Shown: positions 34,322 through 42,612 of the stretch, piece after piece
Numbering within the stretch: the first letter of the stretch is position 1
How the letters are laid out: each line of letters starts with the position of its first letter
Source of the DNA: Anaerolineae bacterium
GTDB lineage: Bacteria > Chloroflexota > Anaerolineae > 4572-78 > J111
Direction of reading: 5' to 3'
Assembly (NCBI GenBank): GCA_016926805.1
Contig: JAFGNV010000123.1
Span: 1-44,541, forward strand
Length of the DNA: 44,541 bases
Notes under the pieces: model-generated
The model's input: only the letters and a program-made list of their open reading frames with translations
What the model was told of the DNA's origin: nothing
Databases searched by the model: none
Program-made: the position numbers and the translations under genes

Positions 34322-35533
34322 TTATAAGATGTTTCTGGCAAGCGGCAGCCTGCGAATAAAATAAGCGAGCAAAAAACAGAACGGTACCGCCAGGAGGGCC
34401 ACCAAAGGGAACTTAATCAACGGATACAGGCTGACATCCTGCAAAGCCAGCGCAACCAGGACAATGACCAGGGCATGAATAATATACACGGTATAGGCGC
34501 TGGCCGACATTGTTTTGACCAGGCTGCCCTGGTGATTAAATTGCTGGCGGAACCAGACCAGCAGGGTGATAATCATCCCCATACAGAGGAATTGCTCCCA
34601 GATAGAGTAGACCAAAGACTGCCAATGGCTGCCGCCCAAAAATGGAGTGGAACCCTCCGCTCCGCCGACGATGAACATGACGGGGAGCAGCACGATGAGG
34701 GCGATGGTGATGTTGCGCCATAATTTGCCGGCCGCCTCGGATAGCCCCATAAACCAATTGCGGCGATAGGCCAGCAGGCCGAGCACAAATAAAGCGATGT
34801 ATTGGGGGAAAAAGGGAATTTGCAGATTCAACGGCTTAAAATTCCACCCTATAGGCAACCATATCCGCACGATAAAGCTTACCACCCCCAGAGTTAAGGC
34901 GAATAGGGCTATGGCCATATTGCCGGGTACTTTCCCATCACGCTGGGGCGAAACAGGAACTCCGGGCATTACCCATCGTCGCCACAACGCGTAGATAACG
35001 ACGAAGATCAACAAGGTTTCAACAAACCACAAAGGGCCGGAACCCAGCCTGAGGTTTGCCAAATAGTGGCCGTCAAAATAGCGGGCCAGGTCCTGCCACA
35101 AAGATCCCTCCAAGCCATGCGTATTGACCCCCAGCCCGTAAACAAGCAGGGGTTCGAGGATAACCATGTAGACCAGCAAGGGGATACCCAAACGCAAGAA
35201 GCGATCTTTGAGAAACAGCCCGGTTCCTTTACGATCGTAAGAACTAGGGGTGAAATAACCCGATATCATAAAAAAGAAACCCATAAAAAAGGCCTGGTTT
35301 ACGGCGTTAAATATCGTCAATAGGATGGTAGTGAGATCATCCGGCTGACCTTCATAATAGTACCAGCCCCCTCCATGGCCGTAAGTGATGGACAGGTGAA
35401 GCAGAACCACCAAGATGGTCAATAATATTCTTAAATTGTCAATAAAGAATAAGCGGGGCTGAGCCGACGCCGTTGTGGTGACGACAGAGGCTTGTCTGTC
35501 TAATCTACCTATGGTGATACTTTGAGTTGTCAT
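34322..35533 (-). CDS. Acyltransferase family 3 membrane protein
   Basis: The 403-residue protein has about ten membrane segments and the family signature RLFFIDNLRILLTILVVLLHLSITYG, in which the His is the likely catalytic residue. These enzymes move acyl or succinyl groups onto sugars, lipids or antibiotics at the membrane. The start at 35533 is backed by AAGGAG. It reads away from the receiver gene with a short gap and may be co-transcribed with it. The acceptor cannot be told; cell-surface glycan is as likely as any peptide product. Confidence 0.85.
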   Translation of the reverse strand: MTTQSITIGRLDRQASVVTTTASAQPRLFFIDNLRILLTILVVLLHLSITYGHGGGWYYYEGQPDDLTTILLTIFNAVNQAFFMGFFFMISGYFTPSSYDRKGTGLFLKDRFLRLGIPLLVYMVILEPLLVYGLGVNTHGLEGSLWQDLARYFDGHYLANLRLGSGPLWFVETLLIFVVIYALWRRWVMPGVPVSPQRDGKVPGNMAIALFALTLGVVSFIVRIWLPIGWNFKPLNLQIPFFPQYIALFVLGLLAYRRNWFMGLSEAAGKLWRNITIALIVLLPVMFIVGGAEGSTPFLGGSHWQSLVYSIWEQFLCMGMIITLLVWFRQQFNHQGSLVKTMSASAYTVYIIHALVIVLVALALQDVSLYPLIKFPLVALLAVPFCFLLAYFIRRLPLARNIL

Positions 35534-35562
35534 GATTTTTCTCCTTGGATTAATTAAAAATA

Positions 35563-35973
35563 TTACTTTGTTTGGTAAATTTCCTGAATTACTTCAACTA
35601 ATGTGTCAATAGCCGTGCCCTTTTCGGCAAAGGCATCAACCCCAACTTGCGCGGCCCGCTCCCGGTGGTGTTGATTACCGTAGAGGGTGAGGGCAATCAC
35701 CCTTTTAGCCAGGTGACGCTCTTTGATCTGCCGGGTAGCCTCAAAACCGTCCATTTCTGGCATTTTTAAATCCATAATGACAATATCGGGCCTGACTTGT
35801 TCGGCTAGCTGTACGGCTTCTCGGCCATTGGCCGCCTCCCCCACAATCTCCAGTTCCTCTGTTAATTGCAGGAGTGTCCGCAAACTCTGCCGCACGTGCG
35901 GCAGGTTATCTACAATAAGGACCGTGATTTTGGCCGTTACCATTGAGGGGTGATGTGCTTGGCTTGCTGTCAT
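35563..35973 (-). CDS. Receiver-only response regulator
   Basis: A single CheY-like domain of 136 residues without an output domain. The phosphoacceptor Asp is in DIVIMDLKMPEMDG, and the conserved Lys in FAEKGT. The usual acidic pair after the first strand is VDN, not VDD, so magnesium binding or phosphorylation may be altered. ATG 35973 begins two bases after the stop of the 63-residue gene; a GTG at 35982 is an alternative that overlaps it. It probably relays or competes for phosphate from a kinase such as the one at 37010-38227. Confidence 0.8.
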   Translation of the reverse strand: MTASQAHHPSMVTAKITVLIVDNLPHVRQSLRTLLQLTEELEIVGEAANGREAVQLAEQVRPDIVIMDLKMPEMDGFEATRQIKERHLAKRVIALTLYGNQHHRERAAQVGVDAFAEKGTAIDTLVEVIQEIYQTK

Positions 35974-35975
35974 TG

Positions 35976-36167
35976 TTACCACCAGATTGGCTCATCCAGT
36001 TCACCGTTCCAGACCGGATGGGTTGGTTCCTGGGATTCTTTCTCCAATTCAGCTTTTGGTGCAGGTGGGGTGGATGAGGGTGACTCATCCGGTTTTGGGG
36101 TGAACCGGTCACGAACGGAAACGAACACTTTAGTTCCGACGGCGATGCTTTTCTGTAGAGCGTTCAT
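35976..36167 (-). CDS. 63-residue protein with an acidic Trp-Trp C-terminus
   Basis: A strong ribosome site (AGGAGG, seven bases before ATG 36167) and tight coupling to the receiver gene make this short gene credible. The product starts MNALQKSIAVGTKVFVSVRD, has a Pro/Ser/Lys-rich middle and ends WNGELDEPIWW. No membrane segment or signal is obvious. It is not recognised. A role as a small partner of the receiver, or a peptide signal, would be a guess. Confidence 0.6.
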   Translation of the reverse strand: MNALQKSIAVGTKVFVSVRDRFTPKPDESPSSTPPAPKAELEKESQEPTHPVWNGELDEPIWW

Positions 36168-36284
36168 TGTTTTTTCCTCCTGATTTTACGCTGCGTTATA
36201 GCGGTTGAATGTTTATTTGAGCATAGTGTATCAAGTTTTCGGCCAATCCACATCGGGCTGGCCGTGTATTTTGAGTAATAAAAA

Positions 36285-36307
36285 AGACCGATCTATATGA
36301 TCGGTCT
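36285..36307 (-). terminator. Rho-independent terminator after the LuxR-type regulator
   Basis: AGACCGATC and GATCGGTCT form a perfect 9-bp stem with a 5-base loop. On the minus strand it is followed by a run of T. It lies 36 bases after the regulator stop at 36343 and so ends the kinase-regulator transcript; the 63-residue gene must have its own promoter. Confidence 0.85.
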
Positions 36308-36342
36308 GATTAAGTCTTTGGTCTTAGGGCCGGGGGTGATGG

Positions 36343-37017
36343 TTACTTTTCTGGCCCTAAGCCCTTTTGCAAGGCATAAATTGCGGCCTGGGTACGGTCG
36401 GCCAAATGGAGCTTGCTCAAAATGTTGCTGACGTGAGTTTTGACCGTCTTTTCGGCAATGGTCAACGTTTGGGCAATTTCGCGATTGCTCGAGCCGGTGG
36501 CGATGAGGCGCAACACTTCGAGTTCCCGTTCAGTGAGATCTTTGGCGCCGGCTTTACTGGGCTGATGTGGCGCAGCTTCCGCTTGTTTGGCCCTGGCTAT
36601 AACCTGTCCCATTAATTTCTTGGTAACTTCGGGATGCAGTTGGGCTTCGCCACGATGGGCAGCCTTAATGGCCTCAACCAAATCATCGGGCGAAACATCC
36701 TTTAGCAAATAACCCAATGCGCCAGCTTCAATCGCCGTAAATACCTTCTCGTCGTCAATAAAGCTGGTCAAGGCCAAAACTTGAGTTTTAGGGCTGAGTG
36801 CGCGGATGCGCCGGGTGGCTTCGATGCCATCCAGTTGGGGCATGACCAGATCCATCAGCACAATATCGGGCTGATATTGGCGCGCTTGCTCCACCGCTTC
36901 CAAACCATTGGCGGCCTCGCCGACCACTTCAATCCCTTCACTCAAGGTGAGAAAAGTGCGCAATCCCTGCCGAACCATCGCGTGGTCATCAACAATCAAA
37001 ACTCTGATTTCATCCAT
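36343..37017 (-). CDS. NarL/LuxR-family response regulator
   Basis: The 224-residue protein has a receiver domain (VLIVDDHAMVRQG, phosphoacceptor in DIVLMDLVMPQLDG) and a C-terminal LuxR-type helix-turn-helix (LTERELEVLRLIATGSSNRE, then TVKTHVSNILSKLHLADRTQ). It overlaps the end of the histidine kinase gene by eight bases, so the two form a coupled pair. DNA targets are unknown. Confidence 0.93.
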   Translation of the reverse strand: MDEIRVLIVDDHAMVRQGLRTFLTLSEGIEVVGEAANGLEAVEQARQYQPDIVLMDLVMPQLDGIEATRRIRALSPKTQVLALTSFIDDEKVFTAIEAGALGYLLKDVSPDDLVEAIKAAHRGEAQLHPEVTKKLMGQVIARAKQAEAAPHQPSKAGAKDLTERELEVLRLIATGSSNREIAQTLTIAEKTVKTHVSNILSKLHLADRTQAAIYALQKGLGPEK

Positions 37018-38227
37018 CCGATTCCTCTCCTGTGGCCTGGGGAATCTCTACCCTAATCCGGGTTCCTCCACCGGGATGGGAGTCTACCTGAAACGTACCG
37101 CCCATCATTTCCGCGCGCTCGCGCATGCTGGCCAGGCCCATCTTCGTCTGGTCCGTTTTGAGGGCGGTGGGGTCAAAGCCTATGCCCTTATCCTCAATCT
37201 CTAGCAGAACCCGTTTATCATCCATGATCAACGTGACGACAGCACTACCGGTTTGGGCATACTTGACGACATTATTGAGCGCCTCCTGAATAATACGGAA
37301 CAGCCGGCGTTCCTGAATACCGGGGAGTCGCCTTTCGCCCTCTATTTGCAGGTCAACCTCCAGGCCTGCTTGACTTTTTAGAGCCGCTACATGTTTGCGC
37401 AATGCCGAAATCAATCCTTCTTCTTCCACCGTGGGGGGACGGAGTTCAAAAATCAAAGCCCGCATCTCGGCCAATGCGCTCTGGGCCAATTCTTGCAGGT
37501 GATCCAGTTGGGCGGCAACCTGGCCAGGGTCTCGCGCCAGCAACATCCGGGCCGATTTGGCGGTCAGGGTGATACTGAAGATGGTTTGGGTGACCGAGTC
37601 GTGCAATTCCCGCGCCAGGTGATTACGCTCTTTGGCCGCAGCCAATTCTTCAGCCTGGGCCGTATAAGCTTGCAATTGGCGATGCGCGCCCTGAAGTTCG
37701 GTGAACAATGCCTGGCTCTCTTGCCGTGCTGCCTCGGCCTCCTCACGGGCAGTATCGGCCTGGCGCATAAAAGCCACGTAGGAACCAGCAAAAAGATAGG
37801 CCACCGTGTAGGTCAAGATAAACGGCACCCCCTCACTCCAGCCAAAGCGATAGAGCATCAGTATAACCATAATCGCCATGAAGAAAATTATCCAACGAAA
37901 TCCAATTCGTGGCGGGAAAACACGCATGGCCTGAAGTGTGAGCGGGATAAATAGAACCGCAAAATAATCGGTGACAATTGAACCGGACGGGATAAGTAGT
38001 AGAGCAGCGGTGATGGCGGTTTGCACTGCCAGATAGAAATGTGTATACCACCAAGAACGGCGAGAGAGCCACGGCTCAATCACCAATAGCAGAAAGAAAG
38101 CGGCTAATAGGCTGATTACTAGCCATTGGTAAGTCCGACCCTGAAAGTGAATCAGGCCTCGAATGGCCGCGCTTATGGCAAAAAAGTAAATAATCACATA
38201 GGTGATTAAGACTCTGTATTGGGCCAT
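37010..38227 (-). CDS. Membrane histidine kinase, NarL/DesK type
   Basis: The 405-residue protein has five or six N-terminal membrane helices (to about residue 145), a coiled linker, a HisKA_3 dimerisation region with the phosphoacceptor His in HLARELHDSVTQTIFS, and a HATPase domain with NNVVKYAQTG and EDKGIGFDP and a final GGTRIRVEIP. ATG 38227 is preferred over GTG 38239 because GTGGAG lies at the right distance. No extracellular sensor domain is seen, so the signal is probably sensed in or near the membrane. Confidence 0.9.
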   Translation of the reverse strand: MAQYRVLITYVIIYFFAISAAIRGLIHFQGRTYQWLVISLLAAFFLLLVIEPWLSRRSWWYTHFYLAVQTAITAALLLIPSGSIVTDYFAVLFIPLTLQAMRVFPPRIGFRWIIFFMAIMVILMLYRFGWSEGVPFILTYTVAYLFAGSYVAFMRQADTAREEAEAARQESQALFTELQGAHRQLQAYTAQAEELAAAKERNHLARELHDSVTQTIFSITLTAKSARMLLARDPGQVAAQLDHLQELAQSALAEMRALIFELRPPTVEEEGLISALRKHVAALKSQAGLEVDLQIEGERRLPGIQERRLFRIIQEALNNVVKYAQTGSAVVTLIMDDKRVLLEIEDKGIGFDPTALKTDQTKMGLASMRERAEMMGGTFQVDSHPGGGTRIRVEIPQATGEESDG

Positions 38228-38345
38228 AAACATCTCCACAATGTGGTTTACACTTCAGATCTCTCTATGTCGTTTTGAAGTATGGGGGCCTTTGCAACCA
38301 TTGTAGCACTTATTGAACCTCCCTCAAAATCTTCCGGTTCAGCCA

Positions 38346-41300
38346 CTACGCCAATATTTCTAGAATTATCTGTGTTAGCGGCGTTGTCTCGACCCGTTGC
38401 TGGCAGGCCACCACCGCCTGCGGCGAAAGTTGGGATTGCCATTGATTCAGGAGGTCATTGGCTTCATCGGTGGTTTCCTGGTCGTTGTGGGTGTGGCGGA
38501 GAACCACGTACAGCAGTTCTACCGCCTGTTCCATTTTGCCCTGGGTTGCCATCAGATTCGCCACGCCAAGCAAAACCGATGCCGTTAAATTATCGGCTCC
38601 AATATCGCGGCTAATTTGGATGGCTTCGTTGTACCACCGTTTGGCTTCGTCAGGTTGATTCATCTGGCCAGCCACCATACCCAACCACTTGAGGGAGTAC
38701 ACCAATGATTGGCGGTTGCCGGTTTCTCGTTTAAGTTCCAGGCTTTCTTGCAACAGCGTTTTGGCCTGGTCATATTCACCACGCCGATAGACAATTTCGC
38801 CCAGGTTGGTCAGCGAAATAGCCAGATTGCGCCGGTCGCCAATAGCGCGGCTGATGACCGCACTTTCCTGGTACAGTCGTTGCGCTTCGGGGAAATTGGC
38901 GCGGGCTTGCGCAATCGCTCCCAAATTGGTCAACACCCGGGCAATACCGGCCTGGTCACCCACTGCTTGCGACAGGGCTAGGCTTTCCTGGTATAGGGGA
39001 ATGGCCGGGTCGTAATCATTGTCAATGGTGCAAAGCACATTGCCCAAATAATTAAGGGCCTGGGCCAACCCGTTCCTGTCGCCGGTTTGGCGATAAAGTT
39101 CCACGCTGGTTTGCAGGTGGAACTGGGCCTCGTGGTACCGGCCAAACCAATACTCCAGGCGTCCCTTCACTTCCAGGCTAAACGCAAGTTCTGTTTGCGC
39201 CCCCAGCGATTCAAAAATCTCCTGGCTTTTTTGTAGCATTGTTTGGGCCTGGTCGTAATGGCCTAGCATTCCAGCCAGGTCGGCCTGCCGCGCCCAAATT
39301 TTGCCCAACAGCAGAGTAGCAGCCTCGTCGTTGGCCACCAGCGACTGTGTCGCCAGGGCTAAAATACCCTGACCTTCCTGATAACGACCCCGCGCTCGGT
39401 AAAAAATATAAACTCCTTCAAGCATATCGCTCAACGCCGCGAAATTTTGGCTGGCCGCCGCCCAACGCCAGGCGGCCCCCACATCTTCAAGAACGACCGT
39501 GATTTTGGCCAGAATTTCTGTTTGCCGATCGTCTTTGAGCGCAGCTTGGTGCTGGCGTAACCATTGGGCGTAATAAGCGCAATGGTTTTGGTGCGCGGTT
39601 TGCTGCCGGGGCGGCGACTCGGCCAGCTTTTCTGATATGTACTGCTTGAGCAGGGCGTGAATATGGTACTGCCCTGCCTGGTTCAAAGTCAGGCACGATT
39701 TGTTGACCAGCCCCAACAGTGTATCTGGAGCGGCATCGGCCACGCCGCAGGCTGCCTCGGCCCAAAATGCGCCTCGAAAAACGGATAATTTGCTCAGAAC
39801 CGCCTGCTCAACGGCCGAAAGCAGTTGCCACGAATGTTCAAACACGGCCCGCAGGCTCTGGTGCCGACCGGCGATATTACGCAGGGGAGAGGTCAAAAAA
39901 TCAAAATTGGTTTGGGTGGCGCTAAAAATTTCGCGACACGAAAACAGGCGGCCCCAACCGGCGGCCAGTTCAATACCCAGCGGCACACCTTGCAGAATGT
40001 GACAGATACAACCGATAAAATAGTAATCTTCTGCCGTGGGCGAAAATTTGGGCCGGATACGCCGGAGCGCCTGGATAAAAAGTTGAACCGCGCTACATGT
40101 TGCCAACATATCGTCGGCGGGCGGCGTTTCCGCTGCGGGCGGGGCCGGGGGAATGGCTGTGGGAAAGGCCAACCCCGCCACGTCAAACACCCATTCTTCG
40201 TGCAAGTTTACACGTTCCCGCGACGTGATAAGTAACTTGACTTGCGGCGCGGCCCGCAAAATATCAACCACCAGTTCGGCCATTCCGTCTGCGGTTTCAG
40301 GCGAGGGATGCAGCAGGTGCTCAATATTATCGAGCGCCAGCAGCATTTCTTTTTGGGCCAGGTAAGTTAATAATTGGGCCCGGGGTGACGCCTGACCCGT
40401 AAAAGAAAAATCAAGCGCGTCGGCAATAGCCGAGGCAATCAGGTCGGTTGAACCAACTGCCGCCAGCGAGACAAAACCCACGCCGTTCAGAAATTCACGC
40501 GATTGGCCGGCCGCCGCCTGCGCCGCCAGGCGCGTTTTGCCGATGCCGCCAGGACCAACCAGGGTCAACAGGCGACAGGCCGGATTCGCCAGCAGGTCGG
40601 CAATTTGGGTCAACTCCTCTTCGCGGCCGATAAAAGGCGTGGCGTAGACCGGCAGGTTGCGGCGGCGGTCGTTGCGGGCGGCCCGAATGCGCTCGTACAG
40701 GGCAGTTGTTTCGGGCATTGGCTCAACACCCAGTTCGGCGGTCAGAGCTTTGCGGCAGGTTTCGTATTGGGCCAGCGCGGCGTTGTACTGGCCGGCCCGG
40801 GCCAGCAGGCGCATCAACTGTTGGCAACCCTCTTCGCGCCAGGGGTCCAGGGTAGCCAGCCGGCGGGCATAATGGATGGCGCGGTCATAATTTCGGCGTT
40901 GTGCGTGGAGATCGGTCAATTGCGCCAGAGCTGACAAAGCCAAACGGTGGTATCGTTCCCGTTGCAGTAAAACCCACTCCTCAAAAGGAACGCTATCCAC
41001 AAAAAAACCCGCCAGAAATTCGGCGCGATACAAGACCTCGGCCTGTTCAAGGTTTTGCCGGCAGGTCTCGCAACGCGTGCCCTGTTGGTGTGTATGGGTT
41101 TCGCTGGTGGCAATCAAATTGGCAAATGTGGTGGTGTCCAACCCGTAGTCGCTATCGGTATTGAATTGGAGAGTTTGGCGTGTGACCCGTAAAAAGGGCG
41201 TTCCGGCCTCTCCGGCCGGCAATATCTGCCGCAAATTGGAAAGCGCTTGGCGCAAGTTGTGGCTGGCCGCGGCATCGGGCTGGTCGGGCCAGAGCAATCC

Positions 41301-41450
41301 GGCCAGAGTTTCGCGGGGGTGGGGCCGGTCGGCCTCAACGGCCAGAAAAGCCAGCAACGCCCGCACCTTATTTGACTCAAAGTTGGTCACCGGTACGCCA
41401 TTGCAAACAACATAAAAAGAGCCAAGCAAATGAATCTCCAAACGCGACAT
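38346..41450 (-). CDS. BTAD/SARP-like regulator with NTPase and TPR domains
   Basis: The 1034-residue protein starts with a winged-helix DNA-binding region (MSRLEIHLLGSFYVVCNG, NKVRALLAFLA), followed by a bacterial transcriptional activation domain (to about 255). An AP-ATPase/NB-ARC-type domain comes next, with Walker A LVGPGGIGKTRLAAQAA and a Walker-B-like EMLLALDNIEHLL. The last 400 residues are TPR repeats (YDQAKTLLQESLELKRETGN and similar). This layout is common in Chloroflexota and in antibiotic regulators of the AfsR type. ATG 41450 fits the domain start; ATG 41486 would add 12 residues. It is a candidate regulator of neighbouring secondary metabolism, without direct evidence. Confidence 0.88.
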   Translation of the reverse strand: MSRLEIHLLGSFYVVCNGVPVTNFESNKVRALLAFLAVEADRPHPRETLAGLLWPDQPDAAASHNLRQALSNLRQILPAGEAGTPFLRVTRQTLQFNTDSDYGLDTTTFANLIATSETHTHQQGTRCETCRQNLEQAEVLYRAEFLAGFFVDSVPFEEWVLLQRERYHRLALSALAQLTDLHAQRRNYDRAIHYARRLATLDPWREEGCQQLMRLLARAGQYNAALAQYETCRKALTAELGVEPMPETTALYERIRAARNDRRRNLPVYATPFIGREEELTQIADLLANPACRLLTLVGPGGIGKTRLAAQAAAGQSREFLNGVGFVSLAAVGSTDLIASAIADALDFSFTGQASPRAQLLTYLAQKEMLLALDNIEHLLHPSPETADGMAELVVDILRAAPQVKLLITSRERVNLHEEWVFDVAGLAFPTAIPPAPPAAETPPADDMLATCSAVQLFIQALRRIRPKFSPTAEDYYFIGCICHILQGVPLGIELAAGWGRLFSCREIFSATQTNFDFLTSPLRNIAGRHQSLRAVFEHSWQLLSAVEQAVLSKLSVFRGAFWAEAACGVADAAPDTLLGLVNKSCLTLNQAGQYHIHALLKQYISEKLAESPPRQQTAHQNHCAYYAQWLRQHQAALKDDRQTEILAKITVVLEDVGAAWRWAAASQNFAALSDMLEGVYIFYRARGRYQEGQGILALATQSLVANDEAATLLLGKIWARQADLAGMLGHYDQAQTMLQKSQEIFESLGAQTELAFSLEVKGRLEYWFGRYHEAQFHLQTSVELYRQTGDRNGLAQALNYLGNVLCTIDNDYDPAIPLYQESLALSQAVGDQAGIARVLTNLGAIAQARANFPEAQRLYQESAVISRAIGDRRNLAISLTNLGEIVYRRGEYDQAKTLLQESLELKRETGNRQSLVYSLKWLGMVAGQMNQPDEAKRWYNEAIQISRDIGADNLTASVLLGVANLMATQGKMEQAVELLYVVLRHTHNDQETTDEANDLLNQWQSQLSPQAVVACQQRVETTPLTQIILEILA

Positions 41451-41598
41451 TGCCCGACACCGGCCAAACAGATTGTTTGTCCCCATTATATAAGATGAAG
41501 GTCAATCCAGGCAATAGTCCTCTCCTCCTCCTGACATTTTCCTGACGTTGGTTTGTTATAGTGTGAGCAATATCAGGCCGAGGTCAAACAACCCGTCG

Positions 41599-41826
41599 AT
41601 GTCTAAATTACAACAGCGTTATCTGTCGTACCTGTTGCGGTTGTGGCAAACCGACAACAAACCCACCTGGCGAGCTTCGCTTGAAAGTTTAACCGGCGAG
41701 CGGCAGGGCTTTGCCAGCCTGGAAGAATTGTTTGACTATTTGAAAACCCAAACCAATATCAACGATAACGAGGAGGCATCAGAGGACAACCTTACCAACA
41801 AACTGAACCATCAAGAACAGATTTAA
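41599..41826 (+). CDS. Small conserved Chloroflexi-type protein
   Basis: The 75-residue protein reads MSKLQQRYLSYLLRLWQTD, then WRASLESLTGERQGFASLEE and LFDYLKTQ, followed by an acidic tail. This short pattern (LLRLW ... WRASLE ... GFASLEELFDYL) is familiar as a stand-alone hypothetical protein in Chloroflexi genomes. Its function is unknown. The start at ATG 41599 is chosen because homology-like sequence begins there; upstream residues to 41548 look random. It is divergent from the BTAD regulator. Confidence 0.65.
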   Translation: MSKLQQRYLSYLLRLWQTDNKPTWRASLESLTGERQGFASLEELFDYLKTQTNINDNEEASEDNLTNKLNHQEQI

Positions 41827-41858
41827 GCAAACCAAATATATCATAAGGAGGTTATTTT

Positions 41859-42587
41859 ATGTCAAAAGCGTTAATATTTTTATTGGTAGTATCGGTTTTG
41901 CTGCTGACGGCCTGCGGCGAAACCAACCAGGATGTCATTAACCAATATCAACCCCAGTATGACCAACTGCGGGTCAAACTTCAGGAAATTGCGCCGGCAT
42001 TGCCCGAGACCACGGGCGAACAGGCCGCCGCAAGTTTAAACCCGCCGCCCCACTATGTCGAGCGAAGTAAAGAAGCGTTGAACACGGATATAGTGATGTA
42101 CGAACAATTGCTGAACCCGGATGTGGAGCTACGCCAGAATAACCAGTTAGATTTATTGCTCTCGAATGACCTTATCACCGCCCTGCGCTGGACGGGCGAC
42201 CATAGCCCCATGCAACCCGCCTCGCTTAAACAAAAAGCGGCTGAGGTTACCAGGCAAACGCTGGAACAGGGTTTGCAAATAAAATACCTGGGGGTGGCCC
42301 GGGTCACCAAGTATGAGCCGGTCATCCCGGTTGACGAAAAGACATTTGGCGGCGGCCTGGCCGAAATTGCGGGCTTTCTGGTTGATCTGGATAGCCAAGA
42401 GGTATTATGCGCCTTCAATATTTCGGCCCGGCCCGAAGCGCAGGTGGCCTACCAGTACAAAGAGGGCGAAAACCAAGTTCAGGCCTTGGCCGAAGCCGCG
42501 CGGTCCAACTTGTGGGGCAATGCCCGCGCCGCCTTTATCACCGCGCTCAACGAGCAGTGCGGGGGCGAATTTTCACTGGCAAAATAA
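41859..42587 (+). CDS. Lipoprotein of unknown function
   Basis: A signal peptide ending VSVLLLTAC (lipobox) and a strong AAGGAGG eight bases upstream support this 242-residue gene. The mature protein is mostly helical and has no known catalytic motif. It is probably exported and anchored to the cell membrane. It may be co-transcribed with the small gene upstream and the TPR lipoprotein downstream. Confidence 0.75.
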   Translation: MSKALIFLLVVSVLLLTACGETNQDVINQYQPQYDQLRVKLQEIAPALPETTGEQAAASLNPPPHYVERSKEALNTDIVMYEQLLNPDVELRQNNQLDLLLSNDLITALRWTGDHSPMQPASLKQKAAEVTRQTLEQGLQIKYLGVARVTKYEPVIPVDEKTFGGGLAEIAGFLVDLDSQEVLCAFNISARPEAQVAYQYKEGENQVQALAEAARSNLWGNARAAFITALNEQCGGEFSLAK

Positions 42588-42612
42588 AATCTTAACAATT
42601 ACGGAGGAACAA

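Noticed and set aside
34104..34364. 86-residue open frame after the propeller gene
   Set aside because: It runs through the palindromic element and into the convergent acyltransferase; no ribosome site and no protein-like pattern.
42313..42612. Extended N-terminus of the TPR lipoprotein
   Set aside because: It overlaps the preceding lipoprotein gene in another frame; the ribosome site and lipobox signal fix ATG 42613.
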